The position numbers and the translations under genes are program-made. A DNA stretch of 64,000 nt from Megaustenia siamemsis (lineage: Eukaryota > Mollusca > Gastropoda > Stylommatophora > Ariophantidae), in the NCBI GenBank assembly GCA_032433765.1, contig JAVIAB010000051.1, forward strand, positions 53,181,328 through 53,245,327, read 5' to 3'. Below are positions 10,681-21,894 of the stretch, one piece after another. Positions within the stretch are counted from its first letter, which is position 1. The number at the start of each line of letters is the position of its first letter. A model generated the notes under the pieces. The model was given only the letters and a program-made list of their open reading frames with translations, had not been told where the DNA came from and did no database searches.

Positions 10681-11733
10681 CTATCTAGTCAGTCTTCTAG
10701 ACTGAGTGAAAGAATTACCAACTTCATAAAGCACTTCACATTTTAATGATGGTGAAATCTTAACATAACTTTCTTTAACATTATTTTCTTTCAAAATCAG
10801 TGATTTTCTCCTTGCACTAGCAAGATCTTCAAAATCAGTCTCATGTAAATTTCTCCTCCTAAGATTTGTTATTTCAAAATATGGCATTGAGGGAATCTGT
10901 CGAGCTGTACTGTTTAGAGAAAATGAATTTACATCATGCAAGGACTGCAAAACTCTCCCTCTTTCATAATTTGATGAAGAATTAGTCACAGCAAGTCCTT
11001 CTTCTTCCATTACATTTACTGATGGCAGTAAACATGAAGATGAAGAACAAGATTCTTCACCATCCTGTATTTCAGGAAAACTTCTTTCAGCCTGGACATC
11101 GCCTTCACAACGGCTTGATTGAATTTCCTGATGTGAAATTTTATACCCAATTTCAGTAGGGCTTTTACCAAAAGTAAAATTTGTTAATAACTTTGGTTCA
11201 TCAGGCATCTGAACTAAACCAGTATCTGTGACAGAAGTACCCTTTGAACATAAAAGAGTATTACTACATTCAAGCTTTTTAATGGTACTCTTTGGACCTT
11301 CCATAGAAGGCAACATGTCTGAGTAAGTTACATCTGAAGATAAACATATACCAGAATTATCTCGATGTGGGACTGGAGTTATTGACAATTTCTTCATTTT
11401 ATTTGTTTCATCTAGTTCACAAAAACTGTCAAAAAAACTTAGCCGTGACTGTGATAAACGATCTGGTAATTTTACAATCTTCTCGGGCACTCCAAAGTTT
11501 TGATAGCTAGCAAAAAATGACTTCTTAAACCCTTCTGGAGCCAGGTTTATAAAACTGTATCCAAATTCTCCTGTGCTATTAATTTTTCTTTTCCTTCTCT
11601 TTCCCTCGACTGTTGATAGATATTCCCTATTCTTTACATTATCCAATCCACAAGACCCAGAGAAAGATCCAACGATGGAAATCATAGAAGATAAATCCTC
11701 TTGTGAATCACCATTGGCCCCTGCACTGCCATC
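10681..11733 (-). CDS. SET gene terminal coding exon (350-residue tail)
   Basis: The acceptor is TTCCTTCATTCAG just above 11733, and the frame opens DGSAGANGDSQEDLSSM. The exon runs open to TAG at 10681. It is rich in Ser, Asn, Glu and Lys, contains the basic cluster EGKRRKRK and looks largely disordered. I recognise no domain in it. Phase 0 entry matches the phase 0 donor of the previous exon. Because a 1-kb open frame in AT-rich DNA is unlikely by chance, it is probably real. Confidence 0.7.
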   Translation of the reverse strand, partial: DGSAGANGDSQEDLSSMISIVGSFSGSCGLDNVKNREYLSTVEGKRRKRKINSTGEFGYSFINLAPEGFKKSFFASYQNFGVPEKIVKLPDRLSQSRLSFFDSFCELDETNKMKKLSITPVPHRDNSGICLSSDVTYSDMLPSMEGPKSTIKKLECSNTLLCSKGTSVTDTGLVQMPDEPKLLTNFTFGKSPTEIGYKISHQEIQSSRCEGDVQAERSFPEIQDGEESCSSSSCLLPSVNVMEEEGLAVTNSSSNYERGRVLQSLHDVNSFSLNSTARQIPSMPYFEITNLRRRNLHETDFEDLASARRKSLILKENNVKESYVKISPSLKCEVLYEVGNSFTQSRRLTR

Positions 11734-14700
11734 CTGAATGAAGGAATAAAACGTTTTCAGTCAAGAAAAAAATTAAATACTGAAATTAATCTCTAGCTAT
11801 GCATGAGTACAACTTTAAAAACTGTGATAATATGAATCTGCAAAATAAAGTTAACTACACCCATGAACAAAAAAATGTGTGCTCTCTTAAAATATTTTTT
11901 TAAGACTTGAAACGTAAAAAAAGTGATGTATAAATATCTCTCTCTTCTTCTTCTACCTTTTTAGCTCCAAATATCTCTCTCACAGCACACATATTTATTC
12001 AGAAACATATTAGCTAAACAATGATTCTAGACAAGGCAAGCATAAACTTAAATTTAAAGATGGTCCAAAATAAGGGAAGTTAAACTACACAAACCTCAGA
12101 ATAAAGTTGTATTTCATAATCCACAATAATTTCCTCTCCCTGTTGGATGTCTCTCAACGCATATGCTGCAATTTTTGGCAGCACACTATTGAAATTAACT
12201 ATAAAGGGCTTGTAAAACCTGATATTTGGGTTCTTTGAGTGTCTAAGGAATCTTGCATATGATTTTGTATGTGAAGCATCCATAGCCATCTTGACTTCCT
12301 GGATATAAAAACATAACCAATTCATAAATTAATTCAAAGGCAAATATCACTTTCAGCATTAAATTTTCTTCATAATTCCTTCTTTACCAATTTTAAAACC
12401 ACAATAATTTACCTTTTTTCTTCTTATAAAGCACTGTTGGACAGTAAAAATACACATCTACAACAAATAATGTGTATTTCCATATTTGGATGTTCCAATA
12501 CAAAGGGCCTACTGGAGAGACAGTCCTCAAGTCTGTCAGTGCCAGAAGGCTAATGAGACAGCATTTTCCTGACATTTTCATAAATGGGGGTAATATTTCT
12601 GGATTTGTGTGTATATTTTTTTTTATTTTTACACAAACATAACTGCTACAAACTCAAAATCTTGAAAACTGCATTGTATTGCACAAGGAAGACAAATACA
12701 AACAGAACATGTGTAAATGTTATTGTTATTAGACCCTGTCGTGAAATCCCCACGGAAAGAAAAGTGATGGAAATCCTGAAGAACGCTGGCTTAGGCTGGA
12801 TAGAAGTAGAAAATGTCCAAAAATAAGGATGAATAAAGAGACGCTTGCTTCAAAAATGAGTCTAAAAGGCTTTGAATGATTCATGTATTATTGCTAACAC
12901 AAACAAGATCCACATGAAGAATAAAATGAGCATGGAAACATATGCTTGCTTGCGTTCACCTGATGACTAAAGGAGTGTACCTCTTCACCAGCCGCCCTTA
13001 AAAGGATGTTAAGTGGGTATGTCTGCATTGTGTTGTGGTTTACAGTATAACTGTGATATTTGCGCTTTTTGGCCCAACACATCCGACTTCAGCATGACAT
13101 TTTTGAGTACCGGGCTGTCTTTCATCTTCGATTCCTACTCGCCTGGCCAGACTAGACCGGTTAGTCTGTTACTAAAGGTGAAGCAGGGTCTGGATGGTTC
13201 TGGTTCACCGATCCCGGCGCAAGACATCAGCTGTGGGTCGCTGACAACTTCCAGCTCTGGTGCTGTAAGGCGCACCTTCGCCTCTGCATGGAAACATATA
13301 AAACAAAACTATCTATGTGGACACATTTGGCTTATTTTATGTAACTCAGTATTTATTTTGTCTTTATGTACTGTTACTTTTATCTCCATCAACAACAAAC
13401 AGATTAAGTGCTATGTGTGTGTGCCTGAAACATATTTTAGCAATTATATAAAATATAATCCTCATTAATACACTGCAATCTTCTTGAGACACTAACTGTA
13501 AATAAATAGCGTATTTTTCTCTAAAATACTTTGTTATTCTTACCCGAAATGTGAAAAATAAAATTGAAAAGTTATCACAGCTGAACTTGTACGCCTTCAT
13601 CCGTTCTGTAGCTTCAGTTTCAGATATTATTTCTCCTGCATACTCCATCACAAATGAGTCTTTTTTAATAACTGGAGCTTTCAAAAACACTCTTCCATCT
13701 TTAATCACAAATGCTGATTCTTCATCATAACTCTCTAGTAGCCCTTTTGTTAATTTTTCAATCCGAGTTAACATTGGATAGCCAAGCTTCCTCCCTGTAA
13801 AATTTTACATATAATTTTAATAATAAATTAACACAATTAATTCTAGCTATATTTATATAATTGCAAAACATCAAAATAAGAGTTTTCATTGGTTCATGAT
13901 GCCTGTCTAAAAGCTCTTTACTTCAGAGTACCAAATTCTGTTCCCAATAAAATTTATTTAGCAACAGCTTGTATTGACAAGCCAATTACTTTTTTTTTTT
14001 TTTTTTTTCTAAGGTCTATAAGAAAAATAGCAGTTCGAACAGAGGAAGGACTGAGCGAATGTTTCCCAATAGAAACTGGGTTTAAACAAGGATGTATTTT
14101 ATCGCCCTTGTTATTTGGAATTGTTATGGACTTCATAATGAAGAAATGCTGCACTGGTAATAAAGGCATCGAATGGATACAAGGAGACCATTTGGAGGAC
14201 CTCGACTTTGCTGATGACATAGTTCTCATCAGCAGTCAGATAAAAACGATGCAGGAAAACACAAATGAACTATCATCAATAGCCAGCAAAATTGGGCTTG
14301 AGATCAATCATGAAAAGACTAAAGTCATGACTAGTTTAATTCCAACAGGTGACAAAATATACATGGAAAACAAACCAGTAGAAGAGATCGACCACTTTAT
14401 CTATCTTGGAAGTCACATTGATCGAGAAGGGGATACGAGCAAAGAAATTAAAATCAGAATAGCTAAAGCAGCAATGTCTTTCAGAAGCCTTGAAAAGTTG
14501 TGGAAATCAAAACTTATCAGCACAAACACAAAACTTAGGCTATTCAAATCAAATGTACTATCAACCCTTACGTATGCGTGTGAAAGCTGGAAAACAACAA
14601 GAGATATAGAAACAAAGTTGAACGCATTCGAAAATAAATGTCTAAGGAAAATACTTGGTATAGCATGGAACGAATTCAAAACAAATGAGGAAATTAGATA

Positions 14701-16687
14701 GATCGCCAATCAACCACTAATATCTTCAGTAATAAAGAAAAGACGATGGTCATATGTTGGACATGTGATGAGAAGAGATAATAACCGAATAGCAAAGCAA
14801 GCCCTCATATGGGAAACAACAGGTAAAAGAAAAAGAGGAAGACCGAGGGAGACACTGAGAAGAACATTGATGAGAGAGGCAAGAGCAGCAGGAGTCGGCT
14901 CCCTCAATGAGATAGAACTGCTTGCACAGAACAGAGACAGATGGCGAGATTTGATAAAATATCTTTAAAAGAAAACTGCTAGAACAAAAAATCCATATAG
15001 GAGAAGGTGTATCTTGGTCTACGCCCTATGGGCCGGTTACGGCTCGAAAGGTCAATAGATAGATAGATAAGAAAAATAGCCTGCTTTTCAATTTTGTGAT
15101 TGCAAGGAAACCAAAAAATATACATTTCAGAAGTTACTTTAAATCTTACTGAAAAATAAATCTATTAAAAACCTCAATTTGAGCATCATTATCTTCTTCT
15201 TTGAAGCATGTTGCTCTCCCATCTTAATGAACCTTGACCTATGTATTTGGCAAGATCTCGTACTTCTGTTATCAAGATCAAGGTCTTGATACCATCTTCT
15301 TAGTTGGCACTTGATTTTCCTGGAATCAAACCGTTCATTTTTTATATTTTTGGACCATTGTTTCTTTTAATGCGGCCAAAATAATGAAAATAAATCATTT
15401 TCCTGTAAGATTTGTATATCATGCCATGCCACTTCTCTTCATTATTCAGGACTTTTAATATCAGTTTGACCACACAATTTTAACCCCTTCCCCACAAACA
15501 TCAAGTACATTCTTCCATAAAAAATTTGAACTGTGTATCTGAGACGAGTACACCTGTCATCAATTTAGAACATTGTTGCTCATTTATTCAGGTATGTAAC
15601 AAATAATCATTGTCATGACTTTTCTTGATATCTTCCCTTCTATTGATTTTATTGTTTGAGTTTTTTGGGCAGCATTTGGGAAAATGCATAATAAATAGTA
15701 ATTTTGAAGTCTTGACCTGCATTTTCTGAACAATGGCGTCAGGTGGATTTTGGTACCCTGCTCAAACTGTACAAAACCGAACTAATTGCAATAATAATGT
15801 AATAAATAAAACAGTAAATAAAGATAATAAATTACTAAATATATATTTAGTCTTTGTTATATTTTTTTTTATTTTGCTACGACTTTTTAATGATATAAGT
15901 AACATATAAAAGGACAAAAACATCTAAAGACTTTCAATGAAATTTTTCTGTAAAGAAAAAAAAAACTACATTTTTAAATTTAATTATTTCTAAATCACAC
16001 ATGCATAATGTTTATAAATTCAAATTCCTCATTCATTTTGCTGCAACAAATGTTTAAAAATTAAGCAAGTAGGTCCAGAAAAATATTCTAAAGAATACAT
16101 GTTATTTGCCTTATATTTGGTCCAGGGCAGGGTCGTACATTTTAAAATAATAAAGTCTGGCAGTGAAGGGATTAAACAAATTTTAAAAAGTAAAGTCTGG
16201 CAGTAAAGAGGTTAAACAAATTTTTAAAAAATAAAGTCTAATAGTGGAGAGGTTAAACAAATAAAAAAAAATAAAGTCTGGTAGTAAAGAGGTTAAACAA
16301 ATTTTTAAAAAGTTTGGTACTTAATAAAGTCTGGTAGTGAAGAGGTTAAACAAATTTTAAAAAATAAAGTCTGGTAGTGAAGAGGTTAAACAAATACAAA
16401 AATATAAAGTCTGGCAGTAAAGAGGTTAAACAAATACAAAAATATAAAGTCTGGCAGTAAAGAGGTTAAACAAATACAAAAATATAAAGTCTGGCAGTAA
16501 AGAGGTTAAACAAATAAAAAGAATATAATAAAGTCTGGTGGTGAAGGGGTTAAACAAATAAAAAAAAAAATTAAGTCTGGTAATGAAGGGGTTAAACAAA
16601 TTTTAATAAATAAAAAAAAGTCTGGTAGTTAAGGGGTTAAACAATTTCTTTTTTTTTTAAATACAACATACCTTTTGTCCTATTCAC
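10681..16687 (-). CDS. SET-domain methyltransferase-like protein, KMT5A-like, 3' exons
   Basis: Exons, minus strand: 16687-16672 (candidate), 13794-13544, 12298-12095, 11733-10681. Together they give 508 codons in one frame. The order is a short N-terminal piece, SET-N with SFVMEYAGEIISETEA, SET-C with RFLRHSKNPN and GEEIIVDYE, then a 350-residue tail. By eye it aligns best with KMT5A (H4K20 monomethyltransferase; FVVEYHGDLI, INHSKCGN, GEELLYDYGD). Differences are notable: the SAM-binding GxG region reads KDGRVFLKAP, and the NHS motif reads RHS. KMT5A normally ends just after SET, whereas this has a long tail with KRRKRK, a likely nuclear signal. I infer a nuclear SET protein, possibly with altered or no catalysis. 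The 5' exons and start codon were not found. A more distant SET family is possible. Confidence 0.65.
11941..11970 (-). repeat. Short LINE-D-like tail fragment
   Basis: The minus strand reads GGAGCTAAAAAGGTAGAAGA, like the junction of stop codon and tail in the LINE-D copy at 1-311. It may be an extreme 5' truncation in a SET-gene intron. Confidence 0.35.
12095..12298 (-). CDS. SET gene exon encoding SET-C
   Basis: The acceptor is TTTTATATCCAG above 12298 and the donor GAG|GTTTGT at 12095; both are phase 0. It encodes EVKMAMDASHTK, RFLRHSKNPN, then KIAAYALRDIQQGEEIIVDY. This covers the DA(T/S) strand, the pseudoknot region where NHS is expected, and the GEExxxDY motif of SET-C. The Asn of NHS is Arg here. 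Confidence 0.8.
12980..13300. repeat. GC-richer dispersed repeat in SET gene intron
   Basis: The block is less AT-rich than its surroundings. It contains CTGTGATATTTGCGCTTTTT, similar to sequence near 56560 and 63440. The ORF across it has no recognisable family. It is probably a SINE or repeat insertion between the two SET exons. Confidence 0.45.
13544..13794 (-). CDS. SET gene exon encoding SET-N
   Basis: The acceptor is AAATTTTACAG above 13794, and the donor is CGG|GTAAGA below 13544. The exon begins with two bases of a split codon and ends at phase 0. It encodes RKLGYPMLTRIEKLTK, AFVIKDGRVFLKAPV, SFVMEYAGEIISETEATERM and a hydrophobic FSILFFTF strand that matches the KMT5A YMYYFQY region in position. 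Confidence 0.8.
14018..15080 (+). mobile_element. LINE-A copy 1, 5'-truncated, with target duplication
   Basis: It encodes the reverse transcriptase from mid-palm onward: KQGCILSPLLF, then LDFADDIVLIS with the catalytic FADD, then a thumb region and a GHVMRR...GKRKRGRPRET C-terminus. A TAG stop at 14699-14701 splits the frame where copy 2 has a Glu codon. The tail is GGCTCGAAAGGTCAATAGAT plus TAGA repeats. ATAAGAAAAATAGC occurs at both ends (14018-14031 and 15067-15080), a candidate 14-bp target duplication. It lies in a SET-gene intron, opposite to the host gene. Confidence 0.85.
15081..16142. other. Non-coding intronic stretch
   Basis: No element or exon could be supported. It separates LINE-A copy 1 from the minisatellite, inside the SET gene if the microexon is real. 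Confidence 0.45.
16143..16650. repeat. Minisatellite, about 12 units of 37-46 bp
   Basis: The unit core is AAAGTCTGGTAGTGAAGAGG followed by TTAAACAAAT and an A-rich spacer of variable length. Variants include CTGGCAG and GAAGGGG. There are no interspersed unique spacers, so it is not a CRISPR-like array. It ends about 20 bp from the candidate microexon. Confidence 0.9.
16672..16687 (-). CDS. Candidate 16-nt microexon of the SET gene
   Basis: On the minus strand GTTCTATTTTTCAG is followed by 16 bases (GTGAATAGGACAAAAG) and then GTATGTTG, a good donor. It would encode VNRTK plus one base; joined to the next exon's two leading bases it gives VNRTKGRKLGYP in frame. The phase match and good splice sites support it, but a 16-nt match could be chance. 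Confidence 0.4.
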
Positions 16688-16893
16688 CTGAAAAATAGAA
16701 CAAAGCATAATTTGTAGAAACAGAAGCTCTTTCTAGGAACATCGTGAAACTATAATGAAATAAATATAAGGCTACACATCTATTACTGAAGTGACTGTTG
16801 GTAGTTCACAAATAGGAAAACCTTATAAACTAGAACTGCATTGAAAAGTAAACTTTTACTGAACATCTGAATATGATTAGACAATTGCAGTTA

Positions 16894-17319
16894 CCATCAT
16901 CATCAAGTACCGGGCCTGTTTGGCGTAGGTGATCATGTCTCTCCACAACTTTCGATCTTGGCAGTTATTTATCATTTCTGTTGTTGATCTTCTGCCAAGC
17001 CATTCTCTTAAGCTGTCTGGTATTTTTTTCTCTTTGCTTCCCTCTATCTCTTCGTCCCTCAATTTTTCCAGTTGTTACAATACATTCCAGTTGTTCTCTT
17101 CTCATTACATGGCCAAAAAATGATGATTGTTTCTTCCTAATATTGGAAATTAGCTCTCGTTTTGCTTCGACCTCTTTCAGAACATTTTCATTACTCTTCT
17201 TAGATGTCCATGGTATTCTCAACATTCTTCTGTAAAACCACATTTCTACAAACTCCAGTGATTTTCTTATCTGTTGTCCTATTGTCCATGACTCACATCC
17301 ATATGTTAAGACTGGCTCT
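16894..17319 (-). mobile_element. LINE-B fragment with target duplication
   Basis: It encodes the RT C-terminal end: EPVLTYGCESWTIGQQ, WFYRRMLRIPW, FFGHVMRREQLE, TTGKIEGRRDRGKQ. The tail is TGA repeats. TTGCAGTTA occurs at 16885-16893 and 17320-17328 as a 9-bp target duplication, so the copy is strongly 5'-truncated. A frameshift occurs in the KQREK region relative to other copies. Confidence 0.85.
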
Positions 17320-17328
17320 TTGCAGTTA

Positions 17329-18289
17329 TAGGCTGCATATAAACGTGAGTTATAAGTGCTTCTAGTTGAGGTATCATCATTCATATGACATGGAACTATC
17401 TCTACATCGTAAGCAGCAAGGCAAAAATAATATTTCATCAACCCATCTTTTTTTTATAGTCAACCCTTGTAACAGGAAATGGTGTTTTTTCAGCATTTAC
17501 TCACTGCATTATATATTAATTTTTCTGTCTTATCACAAGGCCAAACTATTATGATTCTATCTGTTGTTTATTTACTGTATTCAATGGCGAAGATTTTAAT
17601 TTTTATTCCTAGTGTTTTTTGTAAGTTTGTTGCTGATTATATCTCTCAGCCTGTTTCCCGTTCTGTGTCTGACACACCTGATTTTGACAGTGATTATTTT
17701 TCTGACTGCACTTGTGTCTAATGTTCAGGTCTTTGGTCTGGCATTGGTTACATTGGACAATTGGTAGCACAAAACTGAAATGAGCTTAACTATCTTATTT
17801 ACCATTTGGGTTTGTCTTTAACTGTAGTACTATAGATAAACTCATCATTTCCTGATGATAAAACCAACAACCAGACTGAACATCTGTGTATTAGAAGGCT
17901 TCTTCTTCTTTACGTATTGCTATGAATTAGACCAGCAAGGGTCAAAAACAATACAGTGGATTTGAGGTCTTCACTGGCTCCCCTAACTTGTTATGCAAGG
18001 TTGTTTCTGTAGGCCATATTTGAATTCTTAAGGTGCTGAAAGCACTGCAGGTGTGTAGTATATGCTCTGGAGATTGGATGCTCTGCAATCACATGTTGTA
18101 AAATCACTGAGTCCTATCTTGTGTAGGTGTGCTCTAGGCCATAGTGACCTGTTCTAAATCTGAATATCTTAGTCTGCTGGATTTGTTTAAGCTGTCTTGT
18201 TTATGTGCTGTATTAGAAGGATATTTATATCATCTTTGATAGATGTTAATAGTGATTATAATCTATGCATTGTAAAGATAAAATTAAAA
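17329..18289. other. Non-coding stretch
   Basis: No gene or element could be supported. Upstream exons of the SET gene could be hidden here, but none was recognised. Confidence 0.4.
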
Positions 18290-19840
18290 TTGAAGTCAAC
18301 ACACAAAAACTGAAGCCTCAAAAGTTGATGAAATGTGGGAATTCCACATCACAGTTCTAATGTCAATATCAAGACATTTAATAGATTTTACAGCAGATAC
18401 ACCAGACTCACAGTTAGATATCAGTTTAGATGACCTCACCTTGAATAATGTAGGGGCTGCTGTATGGCTCATGGCTGACAACAAGGCTGCAGGTAAAGAT
18501 GATATAACATCCAAGATGCTAAAAGCAGAGGATAGGCATAGCATAAAATACCTGCAGAAAATGTTTAATACAATAAAGAAAGCATAAAAGTTACCTACAC
18601 AGTGGAAAAGAGGTGTCATTGTCAAAAATGGGTAATCAATCTCAAGGATCGCAACAGCTGGAGAGACGTGACACTTTTATCAGTTTTCTGTAAGCATTCT
18701 GCAAGATCATCATAAAAAGAATCAAAGAAGCCGCAGATACTGTTAGGCCTAAAGAACAAGCAGGATTTGGAAAAATGAGAAGATTCTTTACACATATTTT
18801 CATCTTCAAAATTATGTGAAAAGAATATACAGAAAAGTAGAAACCACTTCTAAATTTCAATGAATTAAAAAAGCTTTTGACGGCATACATAGATACTCGT
18901 GCAACATACTGAGACAATATGAATGGAATGCTACCAAAATTTATCAAAATCATCAAAGATCTGTAAGATGGCCTCTGATATGCAGTTTGCACAGAGGCAG
19001 GACTAAGTGAAGGGTTCCAGATTGATACCAGAATGAAATTCGGATGTATGTTATCTCCCTTGTTACTTGGAATTACCACTGACTTCATAAGCAGAAATGC
19101 TGCACAGATAACATTGGCATTGGATGAACACTTGGATTTCATTGCACAGACACAATTCTTATCAATAGCAAAGTAAACATAGTGCTAGAAAAAAAAAATT
19201 AATATTCTGTTATCAATGGCTAGCAAAATAGGACTTCAGATGAACAGAGAGAAAAAAAAAAATCAAATCTGCCCAGAAGAAAAAAATATTCCCTGAAGGA
19301 AAAGCAATGGAAGAAGTGGATCACTTAGAATATTGTGGAAGCTGCATAGATCAGGGAGACACAAGGACAAAATTAGATTCAGAACAGCAAAGGCAGCAAT
19401 TACTTTCAGAAATATTAATAAAATATGAAAATCAAAAAATTACTAAGCACACACACAAAAACACTGGAATAAAATACTTAGAGTGCTATGGAAAAAATTC
19501 AAGACTAGTGCACAAATAAGAGGAATGACAAGCATCCAAAGTTATCTATGATCAAGAGAATCTGAAAGCAAGCCCTCAAATTGCAGAGGGTATAAGAAAA
19601 AGAGTTTGACTAACAGAAATGCCAGAATGAACACTGAGTTGACTGAGGCATGTGGCAAAAAAATCATCTTTATTACCACAGGGGAAAGTGTAGCGAGATA
19701 CAATAATAAGGTCCAATTAAGGACTGTTGATTAAGGCTGCTGATTCAAAGGGTCTGATACTTGATAACAAAGAACGCTAGACATAGTCTAGAATTTCTGC
19801 CCTAAATGCCATTTTCGGCACAAAAGGACAATAGATAGGT
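18290..19840 (+). mobile_element. Old, heavily decayed LINE related to LINE-A
   Basis: Fragments in shifting frames follow the RT order: DNKAAGKDDITSKMLKAED (finger motif, 18333-18587), an AGFGK-like region near 18760, TEAGLSEGFQ near 18990, a LSPLLLG region near 19060, and DHLEYCGSCID (19307-19519). The end resembles the LINE-A tail (GGCACAAAAGGACAATAGAT at about 19812-19831). Many stops show it is long dead. Confidence 0.7.
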
Positions 19841-19859
19841 AGACTGCAATCATAGTTAG

Positions 19860-20640
19860 AACATAGTGTACACATAAGATTACTATCATGCTATATGATT
19901 ATCAAATGTTGGTGATTATAGTGAAAGAAAGCAAAAATAAAGGACTCGGCCTTAATAGCAAAAAGACATAGGTAATAGTAACAACAAAGAATAAGACATC
20001 ACCTCAGTGCAAAATAAAGACAAGTGGAACAATATTAAAACAGGTAATTGAATTTAAATATTTGGGAACTTTGTTAACCTCAGACGGAAGATGTACAAAA
20101 GAGGTGAGATGCAGAATGGCTCAGGCAAAAGCAGCTTCCCAAAAAATGTGGAAAATACTATGCAATCCATTTTTGACAATAGAAGCAAGAAAAATAGTTC
20201 GTAAATGTTACATAAGAGCCGGTCTTAACATATGGATGCGAGTCATGGACAATAGGACAACAGACAAGAAAATCACTGGAGTCTTTAGAAATGTGGTTTT
20301 ACAGAAGAATGTTGAGAATACCATGGACAGCTAAGAAGAGTAATGAAGAGGTTCTGAGAAAGGTCAAAGCAAAAAGAGAGCTCATTTCCAATGTTAGGAA
20401 GAGACAATCATCATTTTTTGGCCATGTAATGAGAAGAGAACTTGAATATATTGTAACAACTGGAAAAATTGAGGGACAAAGAGATAGAGGGAAGCAAAGA
20501 GAAAAAATACCAGACAGCTTAAGAGAATGGCTTGGCAGAAGGTCAACAACAGAAATGATAAATAGCTGCCGAGATCGAAAGTTGTGGAGAGACATGATCA
20601 CCTATGCCACTAGGCTCGGTACTTGATGATGATGATATGA
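19860..20640 (+). mobile_element. LINE-B copy, RT C-terminal half
   Basis: It includes YLGTLLTSDGRCTKEVRCRM (20062 onward), WFYRRMLRIPWTAKKSNE, FFGHVMRRELEYIV, TTGKIEGQRDRGKQ and a (TGA)n tail at 20622-20636. Two overlapping frames (20062-20334 and 20291-20626) show one frameshift. It is very similar to the copies at 51122-51826 and 61022-61628, suggesting recent activity. Confidence 0.85.
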
Positions 20641-20839
20641 TTATCAGATGTGGTCTGTGCTGAGAGAACCGCCAGATTGTCATAATTAATTAAAATACGA
20701 TTACATTTTAACCGTAATGTCAAACCATGTGCTTTTTTACTAAATAAAAATTAAGTAAAAAGATAATAATCAGTTGAATCTTACAATTTACTTCTGTAGA
20801 AAATTACATGACATTAGTCTGATTTGTTTTGTAATACCA

Positions 20840-21240
20840 CTAACTCTATAGAACTTCAAAGACAGACCAAGATGTAAGTGAAAGCTTGAAAACAAAGGAG
20901 ATTGAGAGAAAAATAAATGCTTTGAAGAATACTTTGTGTACAATGGAAGGAATTCAAGACTAATATTGAGATGAGAGATGGCCATGCAACCAAAGATCTC
21001 ATCTACAATTAGGAAGAGAAGATGGATATATATGTCAGACATGTGATGAGAAGAGACAAGAGAATTTCAAAACAGGTTCTTTTATGGGAAACATCAGGAT
21101 ACTGAAAAAGGGGAAGACAAAGAGACATTTAAGAGAAGCAAAATTGACAGGCATAGACTCAGATAAGATCGAACATCTCGCCAGAAAGAGAAGGGTGGCA
21201 AAAAACACTGCATGCGCTATGTGATGTCTACCAGAACAGG
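20840..21240 (+). mobile_element. Decayed LINE-A-like C-terminal fragment
   Basis: Out-of-frame remnants include ATGTGATGAGAAGAGACAAG (HVMRRDK), then LLWETSGY and a GRQRDI-like end, in the order of LINE-A. No open frame remains on the plus strand; the minus-strand ORF here is its shadow. Confidence 0.6.
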
Positions 21241-21261
21241 AAGGATCAAGATAAAAGTCAG

Positions 21262-21365
21262 GAAAACTGATCTCTAGGTAATGAGACCTGATGTCAAGCC
21301 CTGTCGATTATTTGCGAAAAATAGGAGGTCTAGCACACTTTGTAATTAAAAGTTGAAAAGTGTAG
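21262..21365 (+). repeat. 3' fragment of the second SINE family
   Basis: It matches the 3' half of the repeat at 8745-8990 (ACCTGATGTCAAGCCCTGTC ... AATTAAAAGTTGAAAAGTGT). Confidence 0.5.
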
Positions 21366-21894
21366 GCCAAAAAAATGGCCACTGCATGGGAAAAAAATTA
21401 GCAAAAAATTGCTAAATTGAAATTAGAAATCTACCAATGGCGTTGACACTAAATTAGATGAATGTGTCAAGACATAGATAATGGACGCCCATTTAACAGA
21501 GGGACACTTACACTGAAAAAACTGTAACTAAGTCTACTATACGTAACTGTTGTTGCGATAAACTTAAATAATGTATAATTAACCTAGTAAATCGTCTCAG
21601 ATAAATTAAACTAGTGGTTAGTTAATTAAAATTATTATTGTCACTGGTAATATCACTTATTACACTAAAATAGTATTATCTACTAGTAATAGAGCCTATT
21701 ATTATAATGAGTCCTAATTACTAGTAATTCAAATAAAATAAACTTAACATTTTATATTTCAAACAAACATTAAGTTATTAATAAATCACCAAAATCATCA
21801 TGTATATTTATTATATAAATCATATTCTGAACTATAACTTAGTTAACTACCACATGACATAATGATAATATATTACAACGGCGGCTATGGTCAT
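21366..21894. other. Very AT-rich non-coding stretch
   Basis: Rich in TAGT/ATTA words with many small inverted repeats; no gene seen. Confidence 0.45.

Noticed and set aside
13889..14030. Apparent N-terminal extension of the LINE-A copy 1 protein
   Set aside because: The extension reads through a poly-T tract as a Phe run and lies outside or at the 5' truncation point; LINE homology begins only near 14018.
16143..16650. Regular repeats with spacers, CRISPR-like at first glance
   Set aside because: Spacers are low-complexity A/T runs of variable length rather than unique sequences, and the context is a split eukaryotic gene.
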